A stretch of DNA of 22,189 nucleotides. Origin: Thiotrichaceae bacterium UBA7359. Lineage in GTDB: Bacteria > Pseudomonadota > Gammaproteobacteria > Eutrophobiales > Eutrophobiaceae. The position numbers were made by a program, and so were the translations under genes. Positions 7,594-16,175 of the stretch are shown here, one piece after another. The stretch spans positions 1 to 22,189 of the forward strand of contig CAJJDJ010000013.1 in NCBI GenBank assembly GCA_905182825.1. The letters run 5' to 3'. Under the pieces are notes generated by a model. The model did no database searches. It worked only from the letters and a program-made list of their open reading frames with translations, and was not told where the DNA came from. The stretch's first letter is position 1. Each line of letters begins with the position of its first letter.

Positions 7594-8514
7594 ATGGTAA
7601 AAGATAGATTAAAATTGATCATAAAAGGCTTTTGTATAGGTTCTGCTGATGTTGTTCCAGGCGTCAGTGGTGGCACAATGGCATTCATACTCGGGATTTA
7701 CCAAGAGCTAATTAATGCAATTAAATCATTCGATAGCAAATGGCTAAAAATGATTATATCTTTTGATATAAAAGGCATAGTTAATAGGCCGCACTTCAGT
7801 TTTTTAATTCCGTTAATGATAGGCATGGTAATCGCATTATTTTTCTTTACCCGTGTGGTTTCACTACCACTTTTAATTCGCACTCATGCTGAGATAATAT
7901 ATGGCTTATTTTTTGGTCTTGTACTAGGTTCTATCGTCTTATTATTTTTTCACCTTGGGTTATACTCATTATATAAAAAAATTATATTTTTGATATCAGG
8001 TATTTTATTTGGTGGTTTTTTTGTTACGATGATGCCGACATCGACACCGGACGATTCTTGGTTTATTTTTTTATGTGGAGCAATAGCAATCTCAGCAATG
8101 ATCTTGCCGGGTATTTCTGGTTCGTTTATATTATTGATGTTAAAAAAATACGCTTATATTTTTAATGCAATCGGCCATTTTGATTTTTCAATAATATTGC
8201 CATTTGTGTTGGGCATTATTACCGGTGTCATATTATTTAGTCGACTTATTTCATATATTTTTAGACTATTTTATCAACAGACAATACTATTCATCACCGG
8301 TTTATTAATTTCTTCTTTATATGTTATCTGGCCTTTTCAGACTCGTGTCTATGAGTTTGTTAGAAACAAAGAAAGATTGGTTTCATCTATTCCATATCTA
8401 CCCGAAAACTTAAATATTCTAGTGACTTATTCAACCGTCATGATGGCATCTGGCTTAACTCTTGTGATAGTACTAGATCGTTATTCTGATAAAACAATTT
8501 TAACAAGAAACTAA
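7594..8514 (+). CDS. popT: DUF368 membrane protein, PopT-type polyprenyl-phosphate transporter
   Basis: The protein belongs to the DUF368 family. Members have been reported as PopT-type translocases that return undecaprenyl phosphate across the cytoplasmic membrane, supporting cell-wall and surface-polymer synthesis. The 306 residues are mostly hydrophobic with about eight membrane segments. The diagnostic N-terminal motif GSADVVPGVSGGTMAF (about 17-32) is complete. A second, related motif ILPGISGSFILLMLKKY near the middle reflects the internal repeat of this family. It starts five bases after hemE and probably relies on coupled translation, because no Shine-Dalgarno sequence is seen. No functional link to haem synthesis is known to me, so the pairing may be simple transcriptional convenience. 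The family is certain; the transport function is by homology. Confidence 0.9.
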   Translation: MVKDRLKLIIKGFCIGSADVVPGVSGGTMAFILGIYQELINAIKSFDSKWLKMIISFDIKGIVNRPHFSFLIPLMIGMVIALFFFTRVVSLPLLIRTHAEIIYGLFFGLVLGSIVLLFFHLGLYSLYKKIIFLISGILFGGFFVTMMPTSTPDDSWFIFLCGAIAISAMILPGISGSFILLMLKKYAYIFNAIGHFDFSIILPFVLGIITGVILFSRLISYIFRLFYQQTILFITGLLISSLYVIWPFQTRVYEFVRNKERLVSSIPYLPENLNILVTYSTVMMASGLTLVIVLDRYSDKTILTRN

Positions 8515-8771
8515 TTTTTACAAGACTATCAATATTGAGATACACCCATACAGAACAAGATAGTTTCAATTCTTAATTTAGCCATTTCATTGAATGCAGA
8601 GTGACTCTTTTAAATATTTATATGCTCTTACTTAAAACTATTCGTGTTAACACATGTTATATTCTTGAGAATAAGAATTTATTATCATTGATAAATATAT
8701 GTTCATGATCAATCTGACTCTGTAATTAAAAATCCTAGCCGTGCTTGTTCTTGAAAAATCAATTATTTTTT

Positions 8772-10277
8772 TTATTTGCTGATGTTGACACTAAACACTT
8801 CTTTAAACATGAAACTTAAAATTAAAATTAATATACAAAAAGTGAGAATCAAACTGTTCCCAAATTTACTAAATGGTGTTTCTCCATCATATAATTTCAC
8901 TGTTGCAGATAATGCATGCGGTTTAAATTGAGGAGAACGAGAAACAACATTACCTTTGTTATCAATAACAGCTGAAATCCCAGTATTAGTTGAACGCAAT
9001 AGATAGCGACCATTTTCTATCGCGCGCATTCTTGCTATTTGTAGATGTTGATGTGGCGCAAAAGAATCACCAAACCAAGCATCATTACTTACATTAATTA
9101 AAATATTAGCATTAGGTAATGCCTTTCTTATTTCTGTTCCATAAGCATCTTCATAGCAAATACTCATCCCAAAGATACCTCTATCAGTTTCAAATATTTT
9201 TTCTTCAGGATTGCCTGATGTAAAATTAGACATGGGTATTTTTAGAAAATTTAATATCTCATCGAGTAAGGATTTAAACGGCAGGTATTCTCCAAATGGT
9301 ACTAAATGATACTTATGATAAAAATGATGTTTACTATTTATAAGTAAAACACTATTAAAATAATTATTAGACTCTTTATCTTCATAAGCAATGCCGCTCA
9401 TGAAAAAAGCATTGCTAGATATTTCTTTATTAGAAATTGGTTTAATAAAATCATCAGCTAGATGATACAAAGATGGTATTGCAGTTTCCGGCCAGACAAT
9501 AAGATCGGATGACCAAAACGGCTTACTCAAATTAGAATAAATTTCATAAGTTTTCTGACGTTGTTCAGGTTTCCATTTTTGTTTCTGTGAAATTGCCCCT
9601 TGAATCAAAACTATATCAATATCTTTTTTTAGGTCATTTGTCCAATTGATATCGGTTAATATTATAGATGATGTGATAATAATCATTAGTAAAAAAATAC
9701 TGGCAAATTTTTGTTTAGTGTCACCGGCAATTACCATAATTATCGCCATAGAAGACACACAAACAAAAAAAGTAACGCCGTAATCACCGAATACTGGAGC
9801 GAAACTCGCTAAAACACTATCAGTTTGACTTGAGCCGATATTGAGCCAAGGAAAACCAGTTAACATCCAACCACGGCACCACTCGGTCAATAACCATAGT
9901 GGAGGTAAGGCAATGACTTTCACATGTTTAAAAAATCGAACTAGTAAATAGCCGCATAAGGCCGGATATAATGCTAGATATGCGATAAAAATATAGGTGA
10001 ATAAAAGTGCACCAAATATATTAACACCACCAAATAAGTTAATGCTTATATGTAGCCAACTTACGCCGGTACCAAACATGGCAAAACCGAACAGATACCC
10101 AAGAACAAAAGATTCATGCGCCGAATCAGATTTAGACCAGTAATAAAAAAGAACACTGAGGATTAGTATGCTAATAAAATGAAGATTATATGGAGCGAAT
10201 GCGAATGGAATTAAACTGCCAAGTGCTATAACTGATAATCTTTTTACGAAAATTTTGTTCTTCAAAAAATTGATCAT
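8772..10277 (-). CDS. lnt: Apolipoprotein N-acyltransferase
   Basis: Lnt transfers an acyl chain from phospholipid to the amino group of the N-terminal diacylglyceryl cysteine of lipoproteins, the last step of their maturation in the inner membrane. The 501 residues comprise an N-terminal membrane part (about 1-210, with the typical FAFAPYNLHFISI and TGFPWLNIG) and a periplasmic nitrilase-like domain (about 218-470). The catalytic triad is visible: Glu264 in VWPETAIPS, Lys322 in YHKYHLVPFGEYLPF and Cys374 in MSICYEDAYG. A final hydrophobic segment (about 477-493) anchors the C-terminus. The start lies 32 bp after the end of corC in the miaB-ybeZ-ybeY-corC-lnt order common in gammaproteobacteria. 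No strong Shine-Dalgarno sequence is seen. A possible client, the Sel1 lipoprotein at 18488, is in this window. Confidence 0.97.
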   Translation of the reverse strand: MINFLKNKIFVKRLSVIALGSLIPFAFAPYNLHFISILILSVLFYYWSKSDSAHESFVLGYLFGFAMFGTGVSWLHISINLFGGVNIFGALLFTYIFIAYLALYPALCGYLLVRFFKHVKVIALPPLWLLTEWCRGWMLTGFPWLNIGSSQTDSVLASFAPVFGDYGVTFFVCVSSMAIIMVIAGDTKQKFASIFLLMIIITSSIILTDINWTNDLKKDIDIVLIQGAISQKQKWKPEQRQKTYEIYSNLSKPFWSSDLIVWPETAIPSLYHLADDFIKPISNKEISSNAFFMSGIAYEDKESNNYFNSVLLINSKHHFYHKYHLVPFGEYLPFKSLLDEILNFLKIPMSNFTSGNPEEKIFETDRGIFGMSICYEDAYGTEIRKALPNANILINVSNDAWFGDSFAPHQHLQIARMRAIENGRYLLRSTNTGISAVIDNKGNVVSRSPQFKPHALSATVKLYDGETPFSKFGNSLILTFCILILILSFMFKEVFSVNISK

Positions 10278-10309
10278 AGAATAATTTTAACTAAGAAATA
10301 AGCTTTAGA

Positions 10310-11188
10310 CTATTCTAAATTAGTAGATTCATCGGAGGTTTCTTCCAAGTTCAGGCGGGTGAAGAGTAATAGACGCACACGTCGTTTGTCGGCTCTTAAA
10401 ACTTTAACATTAAAACTCATAAAGTTTACTGTTTCGCCACGTTTGGGTAAGTGACCAAAAGCATTAATAACTAAACCGCCAATTGTTTCGTATTCATCAA
10501 CGTTAATTATTGTCTTAAAGTAATCGTTAAATTCATCTATTGTAGTTAAGGCTTTAACAGTATAGCGGTCATTGTCGTGAGTATTGATGTTTGTCTCATC
10601 TTCTTCAAAATCATGTTCATCTTCAATCTCACCAATGATTTCTTCAATAACATCTTCAATAGTTACTAAGCCAGCAACCCCTGTGAACTCATCAATAACG
10701 ATCGCCATATGATTACGACTAGTACGAAATTCTCGCAATAGTACGTTTAATCTTTTACTTTCAGGTATGAACACAGTTGCCCGCATCATATCTTTTATAT
10801 CAAAATCTTTTTTAGGATTGGAAAAATAATGCAAAAGATCCTTGGCTAGTAATATGCCGACTATTTCGTCATTGTTATCACCAATAACTGGAAAACGTGA
10901 ATGCCCTGATTCGACTACTACAGAAAGTATATCTTCAGGCGCAGCATCATACTTTATAATGATCATTTGTACACGTGGAATCATAATGTCACGGACCTGA
11001 ATTTCTGAGACGTGTAATGCTCCTTCGATCATCAATAGTGCATCAGCATCAAGTAGGTTTCGGTGTTCAGAGTTCCTCAAAATTTCAATTAGAGCATCAC
11101 GATCCTCTGGTTCATTTGAAAATAGATTGAAAAAACTTTTCAACCATTTTTTATAGTTAATTAGTTTATAGTTACTCATAGAAGTCAC
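10310..11188 (-). CDS. corC: CorC/YbeX magnesium-cobalt homeostasis protein with paired CBS domains
   Basis: CorC (YbeX) is a cytoplasmic protein linked to Mg2+/Co2+ efflux and, with YbeY and YbeZ, to ribosome-related stress. The 292-residue length equals that of the E. coli protein. It lacks the DUF21 membrane domain of larger homologues. Two CBS domains lie at about 64-125 (with VRDIMIPRVQM) and 130-187 (with VIDEFTGVAGLVTIEDVIEE). An acidic linker follows, then a CorC_HlyC domain at about 205-280 (DEYETIGGLVINAFGHLP). The start used is GTG at 11188, which overlaps the ybeY stop (GTGA), suggesting coupled translation. ATG at 11179 is an equally possible start three codons later; neither has a clear Shine-Dalgarno sequence. 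Confidence 0.94.
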   Translation of the reverse strand: MTSMSNYKLINYKKWLKSFFNLFSNEPEDRDALIEILRNSEHRNLLDADALLMIEGALHVSEIQVRDIMIPRVQMIIIKYDAAPEDILSVVVESGHSRFPVIGDNNDEIVGILLAKDLLHYFSNPKKDFDIKDMMRATVFIPESKRLNVLLREFRTSRNHMAIVIDEFTGVAGLVTIEDVIEEIIGEIEDEHDFEEDETNINTHDNDRYTVKALTTIDEFNDYFKTIINVDEYETIGGLVINAFGHLPKRGETVNFMSFNVKVLRADKRRVRLLLFTRLNLEETSDESTNLE

Positions 11189-11640
11189 TTTTGTTCATAC
11201 GGGTTTGTATACCCTATTTTTTTTAATATTTTAATTTCTTTTGATTCCATAACTTCGGCTCTTTTATTTGAATCATGGTCATAGCCTTGCAAATGCAGTA
11301 CAGCATGAATTATCAAGTGTGCCCAATGAGCGTCGAAAGTTTTATCTTGCTCATATGCTTCACGTTCTACAACCGGGGCACAAATGACAATATCGCCTAA
11401 AAATTTAGGGGCTTGTTTTAGTGTCTTACCCACAGGAAAAGATAATACATTCGTTGCCGATTTTTTTTTACGCCACTTCTTATTGAGTGATTGACCTTCC
11501 AATTCATCAACAATACGAATTGTTATTTCAGCTCCTTGATGATCTTCTCCAAGTGCTTTGCTAGCCCATTCTATAAGTAATTTTTTTGCTGGAAGTGAAT
11601 TCATATTAGAAACATTTTGGATCACTATCATCTCATTCAT
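11185..11640 (-). CDS. ybeY: Endoribonuclease YbeY (rRNA maturation factor)
   Basis: YbeY is a zinc-dependent endoribonuclease needed for 16S rRNA 3'-end maturation and ribosome quality control. The 151 residues are typical. The UPF0054 metal-binding motif is intact: HAVLHLQGYDH with His112, His116 and His122. The preceding TNVLSFPV and LGDIVICAPVV are also family signatures. The ATG at 11640 overlaps the last base of the ybeZ stop (TAATG), and the TGA stop overlaps the corC start, so the gene is tightly built into the operon. A second ATG three codons on (11631) is possible. Nothing unusual was seen. Confidence 0.96.
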   Translation of the reverse strand: MNEMIVIQNVSNMNSLPAKKLLIEWASKALGEDHQGAEITIRIVDELEGQSLNKKWRKKKSATNVLSFPVGKTLKQAPKFLGDIVICAPVVEREAYEQDKTFDAHWAHLIIHAVLHLQGYDHDSNKRAEVMESKEIKILKKIGYTNPYEQK

Positions 11641-12593
11641 TAATCATTATTAGAATGTTTTTTTTCATGTCTATCATAAGCATTTAAGATACGAGCGACT
11701 AATGGATGACGAACAATATCTTTAGACTTGAAGAAAGTAAAACTAATACCCTTTTCATCATCTAAAATATCAACAATATGTCGCAAGCCCGATTGTTTTC
11801 CATTAGGCAAGTCTACTTGTGTTATATCACCAGTGATTATTGCTGTTGAATTAAATCCGATTCGTGTTAAAAACATTTTCATTTGTTCTATTGTTGTATT
11901 CTGAGCTTCATCAAGGATAATAAATGCTTCATTAAGCGTTCGACCTCTCATAAAAGCTAATGGAGCAACTTCTATGACATTTCTTTCTATTAATTTAGAG
12001 ACTTTTTCGAAGCCCAGCATTTCATATAATGCATCATATAGCGGGCGTAAATAAGGATCGACTTTTTGTACCAGATCACCTGGAAGAAAGCCTAGTTTTT
12101 CTCCTGCCTCTACAGCGGGTCTTACTAGTACTAATCTCCGAGCACGGTCCTGCTCTATGGCTGCTACCGCACAGGCTACAGCAAGATAAGTTTTTCCCGT
12201 GCCTGCCGGTCCTATACCAAAACTAATATCATTCTCTTGAATATTTGATAAATATTTCTTTTGATTGATTGTACGACCACGAATCATTCCACGTTTCGTT
12301 TTAATTGAAACTTCATCAGTATCTTCTCCTTCTCCTCGATCACTCATTATCTCCATGTTTTGTAAATGTAGATGTATACTCTGAGATGATAATAATTCGG
12401 TTTCTGTAGAAATATACATTTCTACAAGTAATTGTTTAGTAAGCTGTACTGATTCTTTGTTACCTCTAATATGAAAATTATTGCTTCGATTATTTATCTC
12501 CACAGCCATATAACCCTCAATTTGCCGTATATGCCGATCCATAGGTCCACATAAATTTGACAGTCGCAGGTTATCTACGGGTTCTAGTAACAA
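11640..12593 (-). CDS. ybeZ: PhoH-like ATPase YbeZ, apparent TTG start
   Basis: YbeZ is a cytoplasmic PhoH-family P-loop ATPase, suspected to be an RNA helicase that works with YbeY in rRNA processing. Read from TTG at 12593 it has 317 residues. A small KH-like N-terminal region includes LSNLCGPMDRHIRQIE and VEINNRSNNFHIRG. The PhoH domain has Walker A GIGPAGTGKT (126-135), RPAVEAGEKLGFLPGD (159-173) and Walker B ILDEAQN (226-232). No ATG or GTG start lies upstream before the in-frame stop TAG at about 12624, and the N-terminal homology begins right after the TTG, so TTG is the best choice even though no clear Shine-Dalgarno sequence is present. It begins 46 bp after the miaB stop. Confidence 0.94.
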   Translation of the reverse strand: MLLEPVDNLRLSNLCGPMDRHIRQIEGYMAVEINNRSNNFHIRGNKESVQLTKQLLVEMYISTETELLSSQSIHLHLQNMEIMSDRGEGEDTDEVSIKTKRGMIRGRTINQKKYLSNIQENDISFGIGPAGTGKTYLAVACAVAAIEQDRARRLVLVRPAVEAGEKLGFLPGDLVQKVDPYLRPLYDALYEMLGFEKVSKLIERNVIEVAPLAFMRGRTLNEAFIILDEAQNTTIEQMKMFLTRIGFNSTAIITGDITQVDLPNGKQSGLRHIVDILDDEKGISFTFFKSKDIVRHPLVARILNAYDRHEKKHSNND

Positions 12594-12639
12594 ATCGTTT
12601 GAAGATAGGGTATTGATAGTTGTCTAAACTTTTAATTTA

Positions 12640-13995
12640 TTAGAGATTGGCAACATGATCAAATGTCGGAGAATCAAGTAAAGCTCCTCGTAGTGAATTA
12701 GGTAGTGCTTCAGTGATTTTAATATTTATAAAATTGCCTATTAGATCTTGTGGACCTTCAAAGTTTACGATCCGATTATTTTCAGTTCTTCCTCGAAGTT
12801 GTTTAGCATCTTTTTTTGATGGGCCCTCAACAAGGATAGTTTGGATCGTGCCAATCATAGAAGCACTGAATTCAGCGGCTCTTTGGCTAATACGCATTTG
12901 TAAAATTGATAGGCGATCTTTTTTGATTTGCATTGGGGTATCATCAGGCATACCTGAGGCTGGCGTACCAGGCCGAGCGCTATAGATAAAACTAAATGAA
13001 TGATCAAAGTCGATATCATTTATTAAGTTCATTGTTTCTTCGAAGTCTTTATCGGTTTCACCAGGGAAACCAATGATGAAATCAGATGACATGCTTAGAT
13101 TAGGTCTTATCGCACGCAGACGTTTTATTTTATTTTTATATTCAAGCCGAGTATGGCCGCGTTTCATTAGTGCAAGAATTCTATCAGAACCACTTTGAAC
13201 TGGAAGATGTAAATGGCTAACTAATTCAGGTACTCGACCATAAACCTCAATTAGGTTATCTGAGAATTCAACTGGGTGTGACGTGGTAAATCGAATTCGG
13301 TCAATGCCCTCAATAGCAGCAACATACTCTATGAGAAGTGCAAGATCTGCTATATGTGCATCATGCATAACGCCTCGATAAGCATTAACATTTTGTCCGA
13401 GAAGATTTACTTCTCTGACACCTTGTTCTGCTAATTCAACGACTTCGGTAATTACATCATCAAAGGGTCGACTAACTTCTTCCCCACGCGTGTATGGCAC
13501 AACACAGAAACTACAATACTTGCTACAGCCTTCCATAATCGAAACAAAAGCACTCGGCCCGTCAGCTCTTGGGCTAGGCAAATTGTCGAATTTTTCAATT
13601 TCCGGGAAAGAAATATCAACAATCGATTTTCGGTTCTTAATTACATCTGAGTACATCTTCGGTAATCGATGTAGAGTCTGCGGGCCAAAGACAATATCCA
13701 CGAATGGTGCCCGATCTAGAATAGCTGCACCTTCTTGGCTAGCCACACAGCCGCCAACACCTATGACCAAGTTTGGATTTATTGTTTTAAGTGGTCGCCA
13801 ACGACCTAGTTGAGAAAAGACCTTTTCTTGTGCTTTTTCACGTATTGAGCAGGTATTTAGCAAGATTAAATCCGCTTCTGATGGGTCCTCAGTTCGGGTC
13901 ATTTTATGAGCTTCTTCCAGAGAATCCACCATTCTGGCTGAATCATATTCATTCATCTGGCAACCCAATGTTTTGATGTATAGCTTCTGATTCAT
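12640..13995 (-). CDS. miaB: tRNA-2-methylthio-N6-dimethylallyladenosine synthase MiaB
   Basis: MiaB is a radical-SAM methylthiotransferase that adds the 2-methylthio group to i6A37 in tRNAs reading UNN codons. The 451 residues show the complete architecture. The N-terminal UPF0004 domain carries Cys12, Cys49 and Cys83, which bind the auxiliary [4Fe-4S] cluster (TLGCQMNEYDS, NTCSIREKAQ, GVGGCVASQEG). The radical-SAM motif is CSKYCSFC with Cys157, 161 and 164, followed by VVPYTRGEEVSRP. A TRAM domain covers about 375-440. The ATG at 13995 gives the conserved MNQKLYIKTLGCQMN start. It is the first gene of the ybeZYX-lnt block. The intact cysteines suggest full function. Confidence 0.97.
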   Translation of the reverse strand: MNQKLYIKTLGCQMNEYDSARMVDSLEEAHKMTRTEDPSEADLILLNTCSIREKAQEKVFSQLGRWRPLKTINPNLVIGVGGCVASQEGAAILDRAPFVDIVFGPQTLHRLPKMYSDVIKNRKSIVDISFPEIEKFDNLPSPRADGPSAFVSIMEGCSKYCSFCVVPYTRGEEVSRPFDDVITEVVELAEQGVREVNLLGQNVNAYRGVMHDAHIADLALLIEYVAAIEGIDRIRFTTSHPVEFSDNLIEVYGRVPELVSHLHLPVQSGSDRILALMKRGHTRLEYKNKIKRLRAIRPNLSMSSDFIIGFPGETDKDFEETMNLINDIDFDHSFSFIYSARPGTPASGMPDDTPMQIKKDRLSILQMRISQRAAEFSASMIGTIQTILVEGPSKKDAKQLRGRTENNRIVNFEGPQDLIGNFINIKITEALPNSLRGALLDSPTFDHVANL

Positions 13996-14113
13996 GATCT
14001 TTATAACGTATTGCAGATGGAGGTTGGCTAAATTACACGTTCTGTAGCTTTATTTCCATACAAAAACAGGCAATAAATGAGAAAAACGAGGCGAATAGAT
14101 ATTATCTATAGAA

Positions 14114-14545
14114 TTAATCAGTTTCATTTTTTAATTGTTTAAGTTTTCCACGAAGTTCATCACGTTCACGTCCAATTTCTGCGGTCTCAGCCAAGGATTC
14201 AAATGCAGAAATTTCAGCATGTTCGGCACGCTCAATTAATACTTGTCGCTGCTTGCTCAATTCAATTTCACGCCTACTTGGACCAAACAATCTACGGATT
14301 GACCTAATAAAACTAGGGTGCTCTAGCTCATGATAGTGAGAAATAGATAAATCATCATTCGGGTCATCTCCAAAATTAAAGAATTCTGGGTTATCTAAAA
14401 ACTCTTTTAATTGAGTTTGTAATGACGAGACGAGTGACTTTAGAGACGGGCTCAATTTGTCATATTGACGAATAGAGTCCACTATTAATTTAAATTTACG
14501 TGCTTCTTGATAGCCGTTAATATTTATTTCAAATTCAATCTTCAT
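14114..14545 (-). CDS. Unidentified small protein with C-terminal coiled coil
   Basis: I do not recognise this 143-residue protein. It has no signal peptide or membrane segment, so it is probably cytoplasmic. The first 50 residues look like a compact mixed alpha/beta unit (KIEFEININGYQEARKFK). A short acidic stretch follows (NFGDDPNDDL, about 58-67), then a basic one (RSIRRLFGPSRREIE, about 80-95). From about 95 to 140 the sequence is a charged helix with heptad-like spacing, likely a coiled coil. It lies on the same strand as miaB, 118 bp upstream, and is divergent from the tungstate transporter gene, 91 bp away. AAGGA occurs 15 bases before the ATG, longer than ideal. The ordered composition suggests a real gene, but no function can be assigned. 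Confidence 0.7.
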   Translation of the reverse strand: MKIEFEININGYQEARKFKLIVDSIRQYDKLSPSLKSLVSSLQTQLKEFLDNPEFFNFGDDPNDDLSISHYHELEHPSFIRSIRRLFGPSRREIELSKQRQVLIERAEHAEISAFESLAETAEIGRERDELRGKLKQLKNETD

Positions 14546-14636
14546 CTGTATATGCTTGTTTCCTTCATTACTTAAAGGATAATTATAATAAAGTTTAAGT
14601 CAAGTCGAGAAATTAACATTACTATAAAATAAGACA

Positions 14637-16175
14637 ATGCACATAGTTCAAAAACTTATTATAACATTATTGTTGTTTTTTATTTTTTCTCTAACTAATG
14701 CTGAGACAGGTACTCTACGTCTTGCTATAACGACAACGACTGATAATTCAGGTCTGATGTCTGTACTAAATTCCATTTTTGAAGATGAATATAATATAAA
14801 AATTAAGACTATTATTGTTGGTTCCGGCCAAGCTTTAAGATTAGGGAAACAGGGCGATGTTGATGTGTTGTTAACACATGCACCGGAAGATGAAAAAGAT
14901 TTTGTCTGGTCTGGTTACGGGCTTAAACGACATCCTATTATGCATAATGAGTTTATTTTAGTGGGCCCGGCGAGGGACCCGGCAGGAATTAACAATGCCA
15001 GCTCTATATTTGATGCATTTGAAAAAATAAATGACTCAGAAAGTTCATTTATTTCAAGAGCTGATGATTCGGGAACACATAAAAAAGAAATATCCATCTG
15101 GAAAGAAAGTGGACAAAACCCCAAAGGAGATTGGTATGATGAAACAGGAATGGGAATGGGCTCAGTATTATTGTTAGCAAATGAAAAACGTGCATACGCA
15201 TTGACAGACCGTGGTACCTATTTAGCATTTAAATCTAGAATAGACTTAAATATTATTTTTCAAGGCAGTCCTACTTTTTACAATCCATATCACATAATAG
15301 CAGTCAATCCTGAACTTCACTCGGGCATCAATAATCTGCTCGCAGAAAAATATATTGACTTCGTTACTAGCGATAAAGCACAAAAAATAATTAAAAATTT
15401 TAAAATAAATGGTGAATCACTGTTTTTTCCGAATACGGATTTAGAAATTAAAGTTTCAGGGGAAAGTATAACCCATGTCAATCGAAACTTTTTTCTAGAC
15501 GCGACTATTTCCTCTCTCAGTCTCATTGTCAATTTTGATAAATCTTTGTTTAATGTTGTCTGGACCTCATTGAAAGTTTCTTTAATAGCAGTATTAATTG
15601 CAACATTGATAAGCATTCCACTTGGTGTATATGTTGCCTTAAATGATTTCATTGGTAAAAATTTTTTAATGACTTGCTTGAATACATTGATGGCACTACC
15701 CACAGTAGTTGTAGGCTTATTATTATATGGCGTCTTAAATAGACAAGGATTATTAGGTAGCATGAGTTTGCTATATACATTAACAGCAATAATTATTGGT
15801 CAATGTGTATTGATTATTCCAGTAATATGGAATTTATGCATTGTCGCGGTTAATGGCGCAGATCCTAGACTGGCTATGACATGTACTTCACTTGGAGCAG
15901 ATTATTTTCAACGAAGCATCATTTATTTGAGTGAAGTTCGTTTCGCACTTATTGCTGCAGTAGTAACAGGTTTTGGACGTGCGATAGGTGAAGTCGGTAT
16001 TGCCATGATGTTAGGTGGAAATATTTATGGTTATACACGGACGATGACAACCGCGATTGCTTTAGAAACAAGCAAAGGTGATTTTGAATTCGCATTGGCA
16101 CTTGGCTTCATGTTGTTATTTGTTGCTTTCATTGTTAATAGTGTACTTCAACAATTTCAGCTGAAAATTAAATGA
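14637..16175 (+). CDS. tupAB: Fused tungstate-type ABC transporter: substrate-binding protein (TupA) plus permease (TupB)
   Basis: One 512-residue polypeptide carries two modules that are normally separate proteins of a tungstate (possibly molybdate) importer. Residues 1-22 form a signal peptide or anchor (LLLFFIFSLTNA). Residues about 24-270 are a TupA-like binding protein: TTTTDNSGLMSVLNSIFED (32-50), VGSGQALRLGKQGDVDVLLTH and SRADDSGTHKKE. After a linker, about 288-512 is a TupB-like permease with roughly five membrane spans, including SLIAVLIATLISIPLG and the EAA-type loop GRAIGEVGIAMMLGG (447-461). The reading frame runs without interruption through the join. The gene overlaps tupC by 4 nt (ATGA). 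No Shine-Dalgarno sequence precedes the ATG at 14637, and no Moco/Tuco-type leader is recognisable in the short upstream region. Tungstate is favoured over molybdate by the TTTT motif and the sequence type. Confidence 0.88.
   Translation: MHIVQKLIITLLLFFIFSLTNAETGTLRLAITTTTDNSGLMSVLNSIFEDEYNIKIKTIIVGSGQALRLGKQGDVDVLLTHAPEDEKDFVWSGYGLKRHPIMHNEFILVGPARDPAGINNASSIFDAFEKINDSESSFISRADDSGTHKKEISIWKESGQNPKGDWYDETGMGMGSVLLLANEKRAYALTDRGTYLAFKSRIDLNIIFQGSPTFYNPYHIIAVNPELHSGINNLLAEKYIDFVTSDKAQKIIKNFKINGESLFFPNTDLEIKVSGESITHVNRNFFLDATISSLSLIVNFDKSLFNVVWTSLKVSLIAVLIATLISIPLGVYVALNDFIGKNFLMTCLNTLMALPTVVVGLLLYGVLNRQGLLGSMSLLYTLTAIIIGQCVLIIPVIWNLCIVAVNGADPRLAMTCTSLGADYFQRSIIYLSEVRFALIAAVVTGFGRAIGEVGIAMMLGGNIYGYTRTMTTAIALETSKGDFEFALALGFMLLFVAFIVNSVLQQFQLKIK

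Noticed and set aside
8644..8678. GTGTTAACAC palindrome and ATTCTT/AAGAAT hairpin between the DUF368 gene and lnt
   Set aside because: Both are short and lack a T-run; in AT-rich DNA between convergent genes they are expected by chance and are too weak to call a terminator.
13490..13976. Plus-strand open frames inside miaB
   Set aside because: They are antisense to well-conserved miaB codons, including its Fe-S cysteines, and resemble no protein.
14546..14636. Possible Moco/Tuco riboswitch ahead of the tungstate transporter
   Set aside because: The region is only 91 bp, very AT-rich and without the GC-rich helices such an RNA needs.
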